From: JBBQVO01 sp038211505 | GTDB taxonomy: Bacteria; Chloroflexota; Dehalococcoidia; DSTF01; JACRBR01 | Length of the DNA: 24,946 bases | Assembly (NCBI GenBank): GCA_038211505.1 | Contig: JBBQVO010000029.1 | Coordinates: forward strand, 1-24,946 | Direction of reading: 5' to 3' | Shown: one piece after another, positions 14,522 to 21,698 of the stretch | Layout: every line of letters begins with the position of its first letter | Numbering within the stretch: position 1 is the first letter of the stretch | Made by a program: the position numbers and the translations under genes | Notes under the pieces: model-generated | What the model saw: only the letters and a program-made list of their open reading frames with translations | What the model was told of the DNA's origin: nothing | Database searches by the model: none

Positions 14522-15759
14522 CGTGGCGACTCCAGCGCGGCGATGACGGCTTCGATCGTATCGAAGTCGCGGGCGCCGTCGGGCGACGTAAGCGTGAAAC
14601 GCGGCGACTCAGCGCAAGACAAACGGTGCGTCGGCAGCGAGTGCATGCCTTCGACCGCTTCGACGTGCAGTCCGGCGGCGCGCATGGCATCGGCGGCAGC
14701 GTATCCGGCGGCGACGAGCGACGGATCGTCGGACGCAGGTTGCACGATGACGCGCGATTCTTCGCCGACGCGACGGGGCGGCGCGATGAGGTCGAGCAGC
14801 GGCGTCATGTAGAGCGCGAACCCTGATGCGGGGACGGAGCGGCCGCCGACAAGGCCGACGAGGTCGTCGTAGCGACCGCCAGCGGCGACACGCTGGCCGC
14901 GCGTCTCGATGCGCATGACGAGGCCGGAGTAGTACTCGAAGCTGCGCGCGAGGACTGCGGCGATGCTCGGCGTGACGTCGCGCGCTTCGAGCGCGGCGAC
15001 GACGAAGGCGAGATCATCGAGCGCCGGCGCGAGCGACGGGATCGCGGAGGCGAGCGTGTCGCGGATGTTGGCGACGTAGCCGCTGCCGCCGCCCTCGATC
15101 TCGAAGAGCATGCGCAGCGGGCCGTTGAGCTGCGGCAGGCGCGATTCGATCTCGTCGACTACGGTCATGTCGCCGTCGAGCAGTCGGTCGTAGGCGGAGG
15201 ACTGCTCGTCGGGCGCGAGCCCAGCGGCGGCGAGGACGGCGCGAACGATGCCGGCGTGTGAGAGTCTGACGGTGACGTCGGGCAGCGCGAGCGGCCGCAG
15301 CGTTTCGAGCGCCAGGAGCACGAGGTCGACATCGCCGCGCGCTCCGGTCTCGCCGATCAGCTCGACGCCGCACTGCCACTCCTCACGCGAGGACGCGTCG
15401 TCGGTGAAGCGGAAGATGTTCTGGCTGTAAAAGAGCTTGGCGATGCGGCCGCCATCGAGTCGCTCGGCGTAGAGGCGCGCCGCCGGGATGGTGGAATCGG
15501 GGCGGAGGACGACGCGCTCGCCGCTCCAACCGTCCCAATCGAGGAAGGAGTAGACGCGATCGAGGGTCTGCGGCGAGAGGGTGCCCGCAGCCGTGAAGAG
15601 GTGCAGCGGCTCGATGACGGGGGTGCGAATCTCGCGATAGCCCCATTCGCGGCAGGTCGTCGCAAACGCGTCCTCGACGGCGCGCAGGCGATCCATCTCG
15701 TCGGGCAAAAGGTCTTTCATGCCGCGAGAGTGTTCGGTGGAGGTGGTGGCGTCGGCCAT
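14518..15759 (-). CDS. hisZ: ATP phosphoribosyltransferase regulatory subunit (HisZ, HisRS paralogue)
   Basis: A 413-residue class II tRNA-synthetase-like protein: GMKDLLPDEMDRLRAVE at residues 13-29, a motif 2 region FRFTDD...REEWQCGVELIGE (116-137), SFEYYSGLVMRI (273-284), and GGRYDDLVGLVGG (294-306). It lacks the RPQxGRxREFxQ form of motif 2 expected in a true histidyl-tRNA synthetase and has no full anticodon-binding domain. With a short-type HisG immediately downstream this indicates HisZ, which binds HisG and mediates histidine feedback. Arg272 sits where HisRS has its catalytic arginine, so a divergent HisS cannot be wholly excluded. It is the first gene of the operon, with GAGGGA before ATG 15759. 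Confidence 0.88.
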   Translation of the reverse strand: MADATTSTEHSRGMKDLLPDEMDRLRAVEDAFATTCREWGYREIRTPVIEPLHLFTAAGTLSPQTLDRVYSFLDWDGWSGERVVLRPDSTIPAARLYAERLDGGRIAKLFYSQNIFRFTDDASSREEWQCGVELIGETGARGDVDLVLLALETLRPLALPDVTVRLSHAGIVRAVLAAAGLAPDEQSSAYDRLLDGDMTVVDEIESRLPQLNGPLRMLFEIEGGGSGYVANIRDTLASAIPSLAPALDDLAFVVAALEARDVTPSIAAVLARSFEYYSGLVMRIETRGQRVAAGGRYDDLVGLVGGRSVPASGFALYMTPLLDLIAPPRRVGEESRVIVQPASDDPSLVAAGYAAADAMRAAGLHVEAVEGMHSLPTHRLSCAESPRFTLTSPDGARDFDTIEAVIAALESPR

Positions 15760-15778
15760 AAATCCCTCAAACGTAAGA

Positions 15779-15804
15779 GTCCCCGCCCGATTGGGGGCAG
15801 GGAC
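15779..15804 (-). promoter_or_regulatory. hairpin in the leader of the his operon
   Basis: On either strand the sequence folds with outer arms GTCCC/GGGAC and inner CG-rich arms separated by one mismatch. On the - strand it lies between the candidate -10 element and the hisZ ribosome binding site, and would sit at or near the 5' end of the transcript. I find no histidine-rich leader peptide and no T-box signature, so it may only stabilise the message or act as a simple attenuator. Confidence 0.45.
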
Positions 15805-15810
15805 GCCGTC

Positions 15811-15816
15811 ATTCTA
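15811..15816 (-). promoter_or_regulatory. candidate -10 element for the his operon
   Basis: TAGAAT on the - strand, 52 bases before the hisZ start. No recognisable -35 is present. Transcription would start close to the leader hairpin at 15779-15804. Confidence 0.35.
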
Positions 15817-15933
15817 TCGCGGAGGAGCGAGACGTGGGAAGCGGGCGCCTGGCCGCGCGCCCGGAGGTGAACACCCAGGACATGACAACGCCGAGCGCGA
15901 ACGGATTGAGGCCTGCAGCCGACGGCGTTCACC

Positions 15934-15939
15934 TATACT
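15934..15939 (+). promoter_or_regulatory. candidate -10 element for the secreted peptidase gene
   Basis: TATACT lies 31 bases before the ATG at 15971, in the divergent intergenic region shared with hisZ. A matching -35 at standard spacing is not visible. Confidence 0.35.
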
Positions 15940-15970
15940 CACGCGAAGCTTCTCTGAATGAGGCGGCAAA

Positions 15971-17485
15971 ATGAGGCGCCAGCTAAGTTCTGGTCGGGTT
16001 CAGCCGACGGTGCTCGCGACCGTACCGATTCGCCGTATCGGCGCGCTCGCCACGTTCATTTGCATGCTGGCGCTCTTATCGTGTTCGGGCGGCGCAGGTA
16101 ACCGCGCGCTGGCGGCGCCCAAACTCGATTGGGTGAACTGCGGAGCCGGACGAGAGTGCGCCACGCTCATCGCGCCGTTGGACTATGCGCACGCCGATCA
16201 AGGCGCCACCGTAAGGATAGCCGTACTTCGTGTCGCGGCTACCAAGCCGGCGGAGCGCATCGGATCGCTGATCATTAACCCGGGTGGACCTGGCGGCTCG
16301 GGGGTGGACTTCGCCCGTCGCGCTGACGCCGTGTTCAGTGATGACGTGCGGGCGCATTTCGACATCGTCGGTTTCGATCCGCGTGGCGTCGGCGAGAGTT
16401 TCCCACCGATCGTTTGCGACTCGGCTGCCCCCGCGCCCACTTCGATCATCTCCACACCGGACCATCGAACGACGATTCAGCGGCGGTCAGACGCTGCGTC
16501 GACCTATGCCGACTCGTGCGAGCACGGTACTGGCGCCGAACTAGCGTTCGTCGACACGGCAACGGCGGCGCGAGATATCGAACGCCTTCGACTTGCGCTG
16601 GATCAGCCGCGCATCTCCTACTTCGGCTATTCCTATGGCACGCTGCTCGGCGCGACCTATGCCGACCTGTATCCGCAGCATGTACGCGCGTTCGTGCTGG
16701 ATGGCGCTGAAGATCCCACGCTCACGTACGAGCAGAAATACAAGGCGAGGAGTGATGCGCTTGAGCAAGAGTTGCAGGCGTATCTCGCCGATTGCGCAAC
16801 CCGCATCGGTTGCTCGTTCTACTCGAAGGGGTTCCCGGCGCAGGAATTCGACCGATTGTTGAGGAACCTCGATGTAGATCCCCTGTCGCTCGCGGCGAAT
16901 GACGGACGACAACACGAAATTGGCCCAGCGGCCGTGCTGGCGGCCGTCGAGAATGCGCTCGGAACCTCGAACTCGTGGCCGATGCTCTCGCAGGCGCTCG
17001 CGGACGCGGACGTCCGTCACGACGCGACGGCCCTCGCCGCTCTTGCGGGTTCTTCACCCGGACCAAGTTCCTTGAACGCGGTCAACGCGAACCGCGCGAT
17101 CGTTTGTCTCGATGAATCGGTGCCGCAAGACGACGCCGAATATCAGCGACTTGCCGACCTCTGGGGCCGCGAGGACAAGCACTTCGGCGCCCGATGGGCG
17201 TATGTTGGCTATCAATGCTCACACTGGCCTGTGCCGCCGAAGGCTACGCCGGAAGCGCTGCATGCCGTCGGATCGTCGCCGATCCTCGTCGTCGGAACCA
17301 AAGGCGATCCCGTGACGCCGCACGCGTGGGCGGTGTCGCTCGCACACCAATTGGAGTCCGGCCGGCTGCTGACGTGGACGGGCCACGGCCATACCGCGTA
17401 CGGCAAGAAGAGCACCTGTGTCGACGCCGCGGTCGATCGGTACTTGATCGAGGCTGACGCGCCGGAGTCCGCGAACTGCGATTAA
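15971..17485 (+). CDS. secreted lipoprotein of the S33 tripeptidyl aminopeptidase (alpha/beta hydrolase) family
   Basis: A 504-residue exported hydrolase. After a basic N-terminus and a hydrophobic stretch (about residues 21-36) comes a lipobox LLSC with Cys38, so it is probably a lipid-anchored exoprotein. The alpha/beta hydrolase core shows the oxyanion region NPGGPGGSG, FDPRGVGES, the nucleophile Ser221 in GYSYG, the acid Asp446 in GTKGDPVTP, and His472 or His474 in TGHGHTAYG. The size and a C-terminal TAP-like domain match Streptomyces tripeptidyl aminopeptidases (SlpD/SlpE type). Likely role is trimming extracellular peptides. It is divergent from hisZ and convergent with the mesaconyl-CoA hydratase gene, so it stands alone. 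Confidence 0.88.
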   Translation: MRRQLSSGRVQPTVLATVPIRRIGALATFICMLALLSCSGGAGNRALAAPKLDWVNCGAGRECATLIAPLDYAHADQGATVRIAVLRVAATKPAERIGSLIINPGGPGGSGVDFARRADAVFSDDVRAHFDIVGFDPRGVGESFPPIVCDSAAPAPTSIISTPDHRTTIQRRSDAASTYADSCEHGTGAELAFVDTATAARDIERLRLALDQPRISYFGYSYGTLLGATYADLYPQHVRAFVLDGAEDPTLTYEQKYKARSDALEQELQAYLADCATRIGCSFYSKGFPAQEFDRLLRNLDVDPLSLAANDGRQHEIGPAAVLAAVENALGTSNSWPMLSQALADADVRHDATALAALAGSSPGPSSLNAVNANRAIVCLDESVPQDDAEYQRLADLWGREDKHFGARWAYVGYQCSHWPVPPKATPEALHAVGSSPILVVGTKGDPVTPHAWAVSLAHQLESGRLLTWTGHGHTAYGKKSTCVDAAVDRYLIEADAPESANCD

Positions 17486-17513
17486 TGCGCCGGCGCTACG
17501 ACGGGCGACGCTA

Positions 17514-18653
17514 TCAGCGGGCCGCAACGGCGCGCTTGGGAATGAGGGCTACGTAATCGAGATCGAGAACCACGTTGGGGGAGTAACGGTCGCGGCCGTC
17601 GTCGCCGGGGACGTACAGGGAGATGTCTTCGCGCGAGGGGTCGGTGTTCTTGACGGCGACGAGGCGGAGGCGGAGGGCGCCGATATCTTCCCGCCCGATA
17701 TCGATGCGATCGAGGACGTCAGTCCGGGCGAAGATCGTGTCGCCGGCGAACGTCGGGTTGGTGTGCGATCCGGCGTTCCATGCCGCCATGCCGAGCACGT
17801 TCTCGAGGCCATCGAACGAGAGCGCGTGCGCGACGGAGATGACGTGACCGCCGTAGACGATGCGGCGACCCTTTCGCGATGCGGCCTGCTGATGCTGGTT
17901 GAAGTGGACGCGGGCGGTGTTCTGGTAAAGCCGGGTCGCGAGCTGATGCTCCGCCTCTTCGATCGTCATGCCCTGAGGGTGCGTGATGTGCTCGCCCGCG
18001 GCGTAGTCCTCCCAGAACCGGTCGCCGCCAGTCGCTGATCGATCGAACGACGTGATCGGCGCCATGGTGATCTCGTCGAGCGAGGCGAGCGCCGGCATCT
18101 CGGGCGCATCGTCGGCGTTCGTCGGGACGGACGGCTCGCGCTTGTTGACCATCACCCAACGGAAGAACTGAAGAACGCGCTCGTCACGCTGGTTGAAGCC
18201 GACCGTGCGTACCCAGACGACGCCGGTATCGCCCTGCGATGTCTCGCGCCAACCGAGGATCTCAGTTTCGGCGCGGAGCGTGTCGCCGGTGAAGACGGGG
18301 CGAAGGAATCGGAGGTCGGCGTAGCCGAGGTTACCGGGCGAGTTGAGCGAGATCTCGCCGACGGTGCGGCCAAAGATGATGTGGAAGACGAGCAGGTCGT
18401 GGACGGGGGCGCGCTCGAAGCCAAGGGCACGGGCGAATTCGACCGAGCAGTTCCTGGGGTTGCGGTCGCCGTAGAAGGCGATGTAGAGGGCGACATCGCC
18501 ATCCGTGATCGTGCGCGGCACGGGGTGGCGCATCATCGCGCCGGGTTTGAGGTCTTCAAAAAAGTTGCCGCCGAGTTTCACGGGCACTGTATACCGTTCG
18601 GCGGGGTGTGATGCCACGGTATCCGCGTCGGATGCAGGCGGCTTTCCGATCAT
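17514..18653 (-). CDS. mch: mesaconyl-CoA hydratase (beta-methylmalyl-CoA dehydratase), double MaoC/hot-dog
   Basis: A 379-residue protein with two hot-dog domains. It closely follows the mesaconyl-CoA hydratase of Rhodobacter and Chloroflexus as I recall it: GNFFEDLKPG, PRTITDGDVALYIAFYGDR, LLVFHIIFGRTVGEISLNSPGNLGY in the first half, and TIEEAEHQLATRLYQNTARVHFN, RRIVYGGHVISVAHALSF and GSHTNPTFAGDTI in the second. The enzyme interconverts mesaconyl-CoA and beta-methylmalyl-CoA in the ethylmalonyl-CoA pathway and the 3-hydroxypropionate bi-cycle. The N-terminus is about 25 residues longer than the conserved start, with no strong ribosome binding site at ATG 18653, so a later start is possible. 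No other gene of either pathway is in the window. Confidence 0.85.
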   Translation of the reverse strand: MIGKPPASDADTVASHPAERYTVPVKLGGNFFEDLKPGAMMRHPVPRTITDGDVALYIAFYGDRNPRNCSVEFARALGFERAPVHDLLVFHIIFGRTVGEISLNSPGNLGYADLRFLRPVFTGDTLRAETEILGWRETSQGDTGVVWVRTVGFNQRDERVLQFFRWVMVNKREPSVPTNADDAPEMPALASLDEITMAPITSFDRSATGGDRFWEDYAAGEHITHPQGMTIEEAEHQLATRLYQNTARVHFNQHQQAASRKGRRIVYGGHVISVAHALSFDGLENVLGMAAWNAGSHTNPTFAGDTIFARTDVLDRIDIGREDIGALRLRLVAVKNTDPSREDISLYVPGDDGRDRYSPNVVLDLDYVALIPKRAVAAR

Positions 18654-18686
18654 CGCCGATTCGTAGCTGTTGGATCGTCCTGGGAT

Positions 18687-18708
18687 GGACAGGTCTGAAG
18701 ACCTGTCC
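18687..18708. repeat. dispersed 22-bp hairpin repeat, copy 1
   Basis: Perfect inverted repeat: GGACAGGTCT, GA, AGACCTGTCC, followed by GTACGG. The same layout (GGAC, six bases, GA, six complementary bases, GTCC, then YTACG-like) recurs at 20084-20105. It lies between the divergent mch and hemW genes. Confidence 0.7.
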
Positions 18709-18764
18709 GTACGGAGCGTGCGCGGCGTTCGTGCCTTGCAGCCAGTAGCGCTCCTGAGGCGTGG

Positions 18765-18770
18765 TACGAT
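18765..18770 (+). promoter_or_regulatory. candidate extended -10 element for a leaderless hemW
   Basis: TGG then TACGAT, ending five bases before GTG 18776. No Shine-Dalgarno precedes that GTG. This mirrors the purS start and fits leaderless transcription. Confidence 0.35.
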
Positions 18771-18775
18771 CGGGA

Positions 18776-19951
18776 GTGACTTCGGACGCGATTGGACTCT
18801 ATCTTCACATTCCCTTCTGCACAGCGAAGTGCGGATATTGTGACTTCAACTCGTACGCCAACCACGAGCACATGATCCCGTCGTATGCGGAGACGCTACT
18901 CAAGGAGGCGTCTCTTTGGCGAGAGGCGGCGGACGGGCGGCCGGTGGAGACGGTCTTCTTCGGCGGCGGGACGCCGAGCCTCAACCCGGTTGACGAGATG
19001 CAAAAGATCGTCGAGGGCATGCGGGCGACGTTCGATGTTGCGCCGGATGCGGAGATCGCGCTCGAGGCGAACCCCGGAAGCCTGTCGGTCGAGTATTTGC
19101 GCGGGTTGCGAGAGATCGGCTTCAACCGTCTGTCAATCGGAGTGCAGTCGTTCGACGATGAGGAACTGGTGGCGCTCGACCGCATTCACACGGGCACCGA
19201 AGCGCGGGAAGCGTATGCGTCAGCGCGCGCTGCCGGCTTCGAGAACGTGAACCTCGACTTCATCTACGGACTGCCGGCGCAGCCGCTGTCGGCCTGGCAG
19301 CGGACACTCGAAGAAGCTCTAGCGCTGGCGCCGGAGCATCTCTCGCTGTACGCGCTGACAATCGAAGACGGTACGCCGCTGGCGCGCGATGTTGCGCGCG
19401 GCCGCGTGACGGCGCCGGATCCGGATATGCAGGCGGAGCACTACGAGTGGACGGAGGAGCGCCTGGCGCGCGCGGGCTACCAGCAGTACGAGATCTCGAA
19501 CTGGGCGCGGCCGGGCCGGCGCTGCCTGCACAATCTCGTCTACTGGGAGAATCGCGAGTACCTGGGGTTGGGGGCTGGCGCGCATTCGTTTCTCAACGGC
19601 GTGCGTTTCTCGACGGTGCTGCTGCCGAACCGCTACGCCGAACTCGTCGACGAATCCGTCGCCGCCGCCGACGGGACGATGCGCCAGGTCGCGGGCGCCG
19701 AGACGATCACGCGCGAGCTCTCGATGGCCGACACGATGATCCTCGGGCTGCGGCTGGTCGACGGCATCGATGTGCGGGCGTTCGCGCGACGGCACGGCGA
19801 CGACGTCGACGGTGTGTACGGCGATGTGATCGCGGAGTTCGTTGGCTACGGGCTGCTCGAGCGGACGCCGACGCATCTACGGCTGACGCCGCGCGGGCGG
19901 CTGCTGAGCAACGAGCTGTTTCAGCGGCTGCTGCCGCAGCCGGTGAAGTGA
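18776..19951 (+). CDS. hemW: radical SAM heme chaperone HemW (coproporphyrinogen dehydrogenase-like)
   Basis: HemW is a radical SAM protein that binds and transfers heme; it was long misannotated as oxygen-independent coproporphyrinogen oxidase. The cluster motif CTAKCGYC (CxxxCxxC) lies at residues 15-22 of the 391-residue form. Further blocks are FFGGGTPS, EANPG, FNRLSIGVQSFDDEEL, NLDFIYGLPAQ, LSLYALTIEDGT and YEISNWARPG with the HN..YW block, then LGLGAGAHSF. The C-terminal HemN domain is present (DTMILGLRLVDGID). A start at GTG 18761 would add five residues; I prefer GTG 18776 because the TACGAT box then stands before it. Confidence 0.93.
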   Translation: MTSDAIGLYLHIPFCTAKCGYCDFNSYANHEHMIPSYAETLLKEASLWREAADGRPVETVFFGGGTPSLNPVDEMQKIVEGMRATFDVAPDAEIALEANPGSLSVEYLRGLREIGFNRLSIGVQSFDDEELVALDRIHTGTEAREAYASARAAGFENVNLDFIYGLPAQPLSAWQRTLEEALALAPEHLSLYALTIEDGTPLARDVARGRVTAPDPDMQAEHYEWTEERLARAGYQQYEISNWARPGRRCLHNLVYWENREYLGLGAGAHSFLNGVRFSTVLLPNRYAELVDESVAAADGTMRQVAGAETITRELSMADTMILGLRLVDGIDVRAFARRHGDDVDGVYGDVIAEFVGYGLLERTPTHLRLTPRGRLLSNELFQRLLPQPVK

Positions 19952-20083
19952 GTTCTAACGATTGGGCGCACCGGTCGCGCTCCTCACCTCCGGCCCCTTT
20001 CCGACGACGGCTCTTCGATGGCCCGTCTCGTTTGTCGGCGAAGTGTCCACCGAAGCAACTAACATGTGTGCCGTTTCGGGGAC

Positions 20084-20105
20084 GGACGGAGCTGAAGCTT
20101 CGTCC
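20084..20105. repeat. dispersed 22-bp hairpin repeat, copy 2
   Basis: GGACGGAGCT, GA, AGCTTCGTCC: arms pair fully if one G-U wobble is allowed, and CTACGA follows. The layout matches 18687-18708, including the central GA and GGAC/GTCC ends. Confidence 0.65.
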
Positions 20106-20192
20106 CTACGATCATCGTTCCACGATTTGACTCCGAACGTGGCCGGGGCACTGGATCTCAAACACGAGCGTCGGTCAAACGGACTTCGGTGC

Positions 20193-20216
20193 GGACGGAG
20201 CCGAAAGGTGCGTCTC
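20193..20216. repeat. degenerate third copy of the hairpin repeat
   Basis: GGACGGAGCC-GAAA-GGTGCGTC followed by TCTGCG. The GGACGGAG start matches copy 2 exactly, but the second arm has drifted, leaving CC/GG and GACG/CGTC pairing around a GAAA loop. Confidence 0.4.
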
Positions 20217-20326
20217 TGCGTTCTCGTTGTCGGTTTAGTATCCCAGCGTGCTCATTGGCTCTCGCCGATCATTTCCTTATCGTTACGCAGCGGACGCGGC
20301 GACGCCGCTCAGAAAGGCGAGCAGAG

Positions 20327-21076
20327 ATGAACATCGATGACATCAAGCTGGTGGGGATGATGGGCGGCGGCGTGATGGGCGGCGGGATTGCGCAGACGTT
20401 TGTCGCGCACGGCTTCACGACGGTCGTGCGCGATCTCAACGACGATCTGATCGAGAAGACGCGCGAATCGATGATCGACGGGCGCTTCGGGCTGAAGGGC
20501 GCGGTCGAGCGCGGGAAGATGTCGCAGGCGGACTTCGATGCGACGGTCGCGCGACTGTCGTTCACGAAGGACGTCGGCGACTTTCGCGATTGTGATCTCG
20601 TGATCGAGGCGGTGCCGGAAAACCTCGATCTGAAGAAGAGCGTGTTTCGCGAGCTCGATGGCATCGTCAAGAAGGAAGCGATCTTCGCGACGAACACGTC
20701 GGGGTTTTCGATCGCCGACATCGCCAAAGCCGTCTCGCGGCGCGATCGGTTCATCGGCTTCCACTGGTTCAGTCCGGCGTTCATCATGAAGCCGATCGAG
20801 ATCGTCTACGCGCCGGAGACGTCGCAAGAGACGATCGACACGATGCGGGCGATCACGGAGCGGCTGGAGAAGGCGCCGATCATGGTGAAGGATGCACCCG
20901 GCAAGTACGGGTTCGTCGCCAACCGCATCTACTTCGCGATGGTCGCCGAGGCGCGCAAGGTGCTCGAAGAAGGCATCGCCAGCGCCGATGACATCGATAC
21001 GGCGATGAAGCTCGGCTACAACTGGCCGATCGGGCCGCTCGGCATGACGAAGGGCGCGCGGTCCGGGTGGCAGTAG
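20327..21076 (+). CDS. 3-hydroxyacyl-CoA dehydrogenase, short C-terminal domain
   Basis: A 249-residue NAD-dependent dehydrogenase of the type that oxidises (S)-3-hydroxyacyl-CoA in beta-oxidation or related pathways. The Rossmann fold starts with GMMGGGVMGGGIAQ (residues 10-23). Then come VIEAVPENLDLK, ATNTSGFSIADIA, the catalytic-His region FIGFHWFSPAFIMKPIEIV and VKDAPGKYGFVANRI. The start is ATG 20327 with AAAGG upstream. The family is normally about 280-290 residues; here the C-terminal domain stops after LGYNWPIGPLGMTKGARSGWQ, where relatives continue through GLD...GR.tGrGFY. No remnant of that tail is found in other frames after the stop, so this is either a natural short form or a clean truncation. 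Confidence 0.88.
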   Translation: MNIDDIKLVGMMGGGVMGGGIAQTFVAHGFTTVVRDLNDDLIEKTRESMIDGRFGLKGAVERGKMSQADFDATVARLSFTKDVGDFRDCDLVIEAVPENLDLKKSVFRELDGIVKKEAIFATNTSGFSIADIAKAVSRRDRFIGFHWFSPAFIMKPIEIVYAPETSQETIDTMRAITERLEKAPIMVKDAPGKYGFVANRIYFAMVAEARKVLEEGIASADDIDTAMKLGYNWPIGPLGMTKGARSGWQ

Positions 21077-21110
21077 CTTCCGCGAGAACTAAGAACTAAG
21101 AACCGCTTCG

Positions 21111-21698
21111 GTGCTGATCGACCTCCACTGTCATACGAAGGTGTATTCGCCTTGCAGTGCGCTGACGCCGGAGGCGCTTGTGCGGGCTGCGCTCGCGCGT
21201 GGGCTGCATGGCGTGTGTATCACGGAGCACGACGCGCTCTGGCCGCTTGATGCGATCGAGCGGCTGGCGGACGAGATAAAGTTCGTCGTGCTACGGGGCA
21301 TGGAGGTGACGACGGAGGTGGGGCATGTGTTGGTATTCGGGGCATCGCGCCACGATCCGGCCATGGCGACTCTCGGCGAGCTACAGCGCATCGTCCGTGA
21401 AGAAGCCGCGTTGATGTTCCTTGCGCATCCAAGCCGCCGCTACGGATCGCTGCCGCCAGCGGATCTGGCGTCGGTGTTCGATTCGGTCGAGGTGCAGAAC
21501 GGCACCGAGGGCCTGCTTCAGAACGACAACGCCGCCGGGTTGGCGCGCGGGATGCAGCTGCCGGGAATCGGCGGCAGCGATTGCCACTCGGTGCGCGAGG
21601 TCGGCGTTTGCGCGACCGAGTTCGATGCGGACGTGCGCGACGAGGCGTCGTTTATCGCAGCGCTGCGTTCGGGGGCGTATCGCGCGCGGCGTGTGTGA
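21111..21698 (+). CDS. PHP-domain metal-dependent phosphoesterase
   Basis: A 195-residue stand-alone PHP protein starting at GTG 21111. Metal-binding motifs appear in order: HCHT (His6, His8), TEHD (His40, Asp41), Glu65 in GMEVTTEVGHVLVFG, HPSRR (His106), and SDCH (Asp157, His159). Similar proteins hydrolyse nucleotide or histidinol-type phosphates, but the substrate cannot be told from sequence. There is no clear ribosome binding site; a short AACTAAGA-type direct repeat (about 21087-21103) precedes the start. Its 3' end overlaps the opposite-strand membrane gene by 47 bases. Confidence 0.88.
   Translation: MLIDLHCHTKVYSPCSALTPEALVRAALARGLHGVCITEHDALWPLDAIERLADEIKFVVLRGMEVTTEVGHVLVFGASRHDPAMATLGELQRIVREEAALMFLAHPSRRYGSLPPADLASVFDSVEVQNGTEGLLQNDNAAGLARGMQLPGIGGSDCHSVREVGVCATEFDADVRDEASFIAALRSGAYRARRV

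Larger units (their letters stand above)
19952..20326. other. 375 bp non-coding gap between hemW and the 3-hydroxyacyl-CoA dehydrogenase gene
   Basis: No gene is supported here. It contains two GGACGGAG-type hairpin repeats (20084-20105 and a degenerate one at 20193-20216) and otherwise less GC-rich sequence. The open frame of the dehydrogenase extends back into it, but without family similarity. Confidence 0.65.

Noticed and set aside
14518..15759. Histidyl-tRNA synthetase (HisS) as identity of the first his-operon gene
   Set aside because: Motif 2 lacks the RPQxGRxREFxQ form, the anticodon-binding domain is not complete, and a short-type HisG is adjacent, so HisZ is preferred. The retained Arg272 is noted in the feature.
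8954..15759. T-box or His-leader attenuator for the his operon
   Set aside because: The 5' leader has no run of His codons and no T-box specifier or antiterminator sequence; only a simple hairpin is seen.
18776..19951. Oxygen-independent coproporphyrinogen III dehydrogenase HemN
   Set aside because: The length, the short N-terminus before CxxxCxxC, and the DFNSY context fit HemW better than HemN, which is longer with an N-terminal extension.
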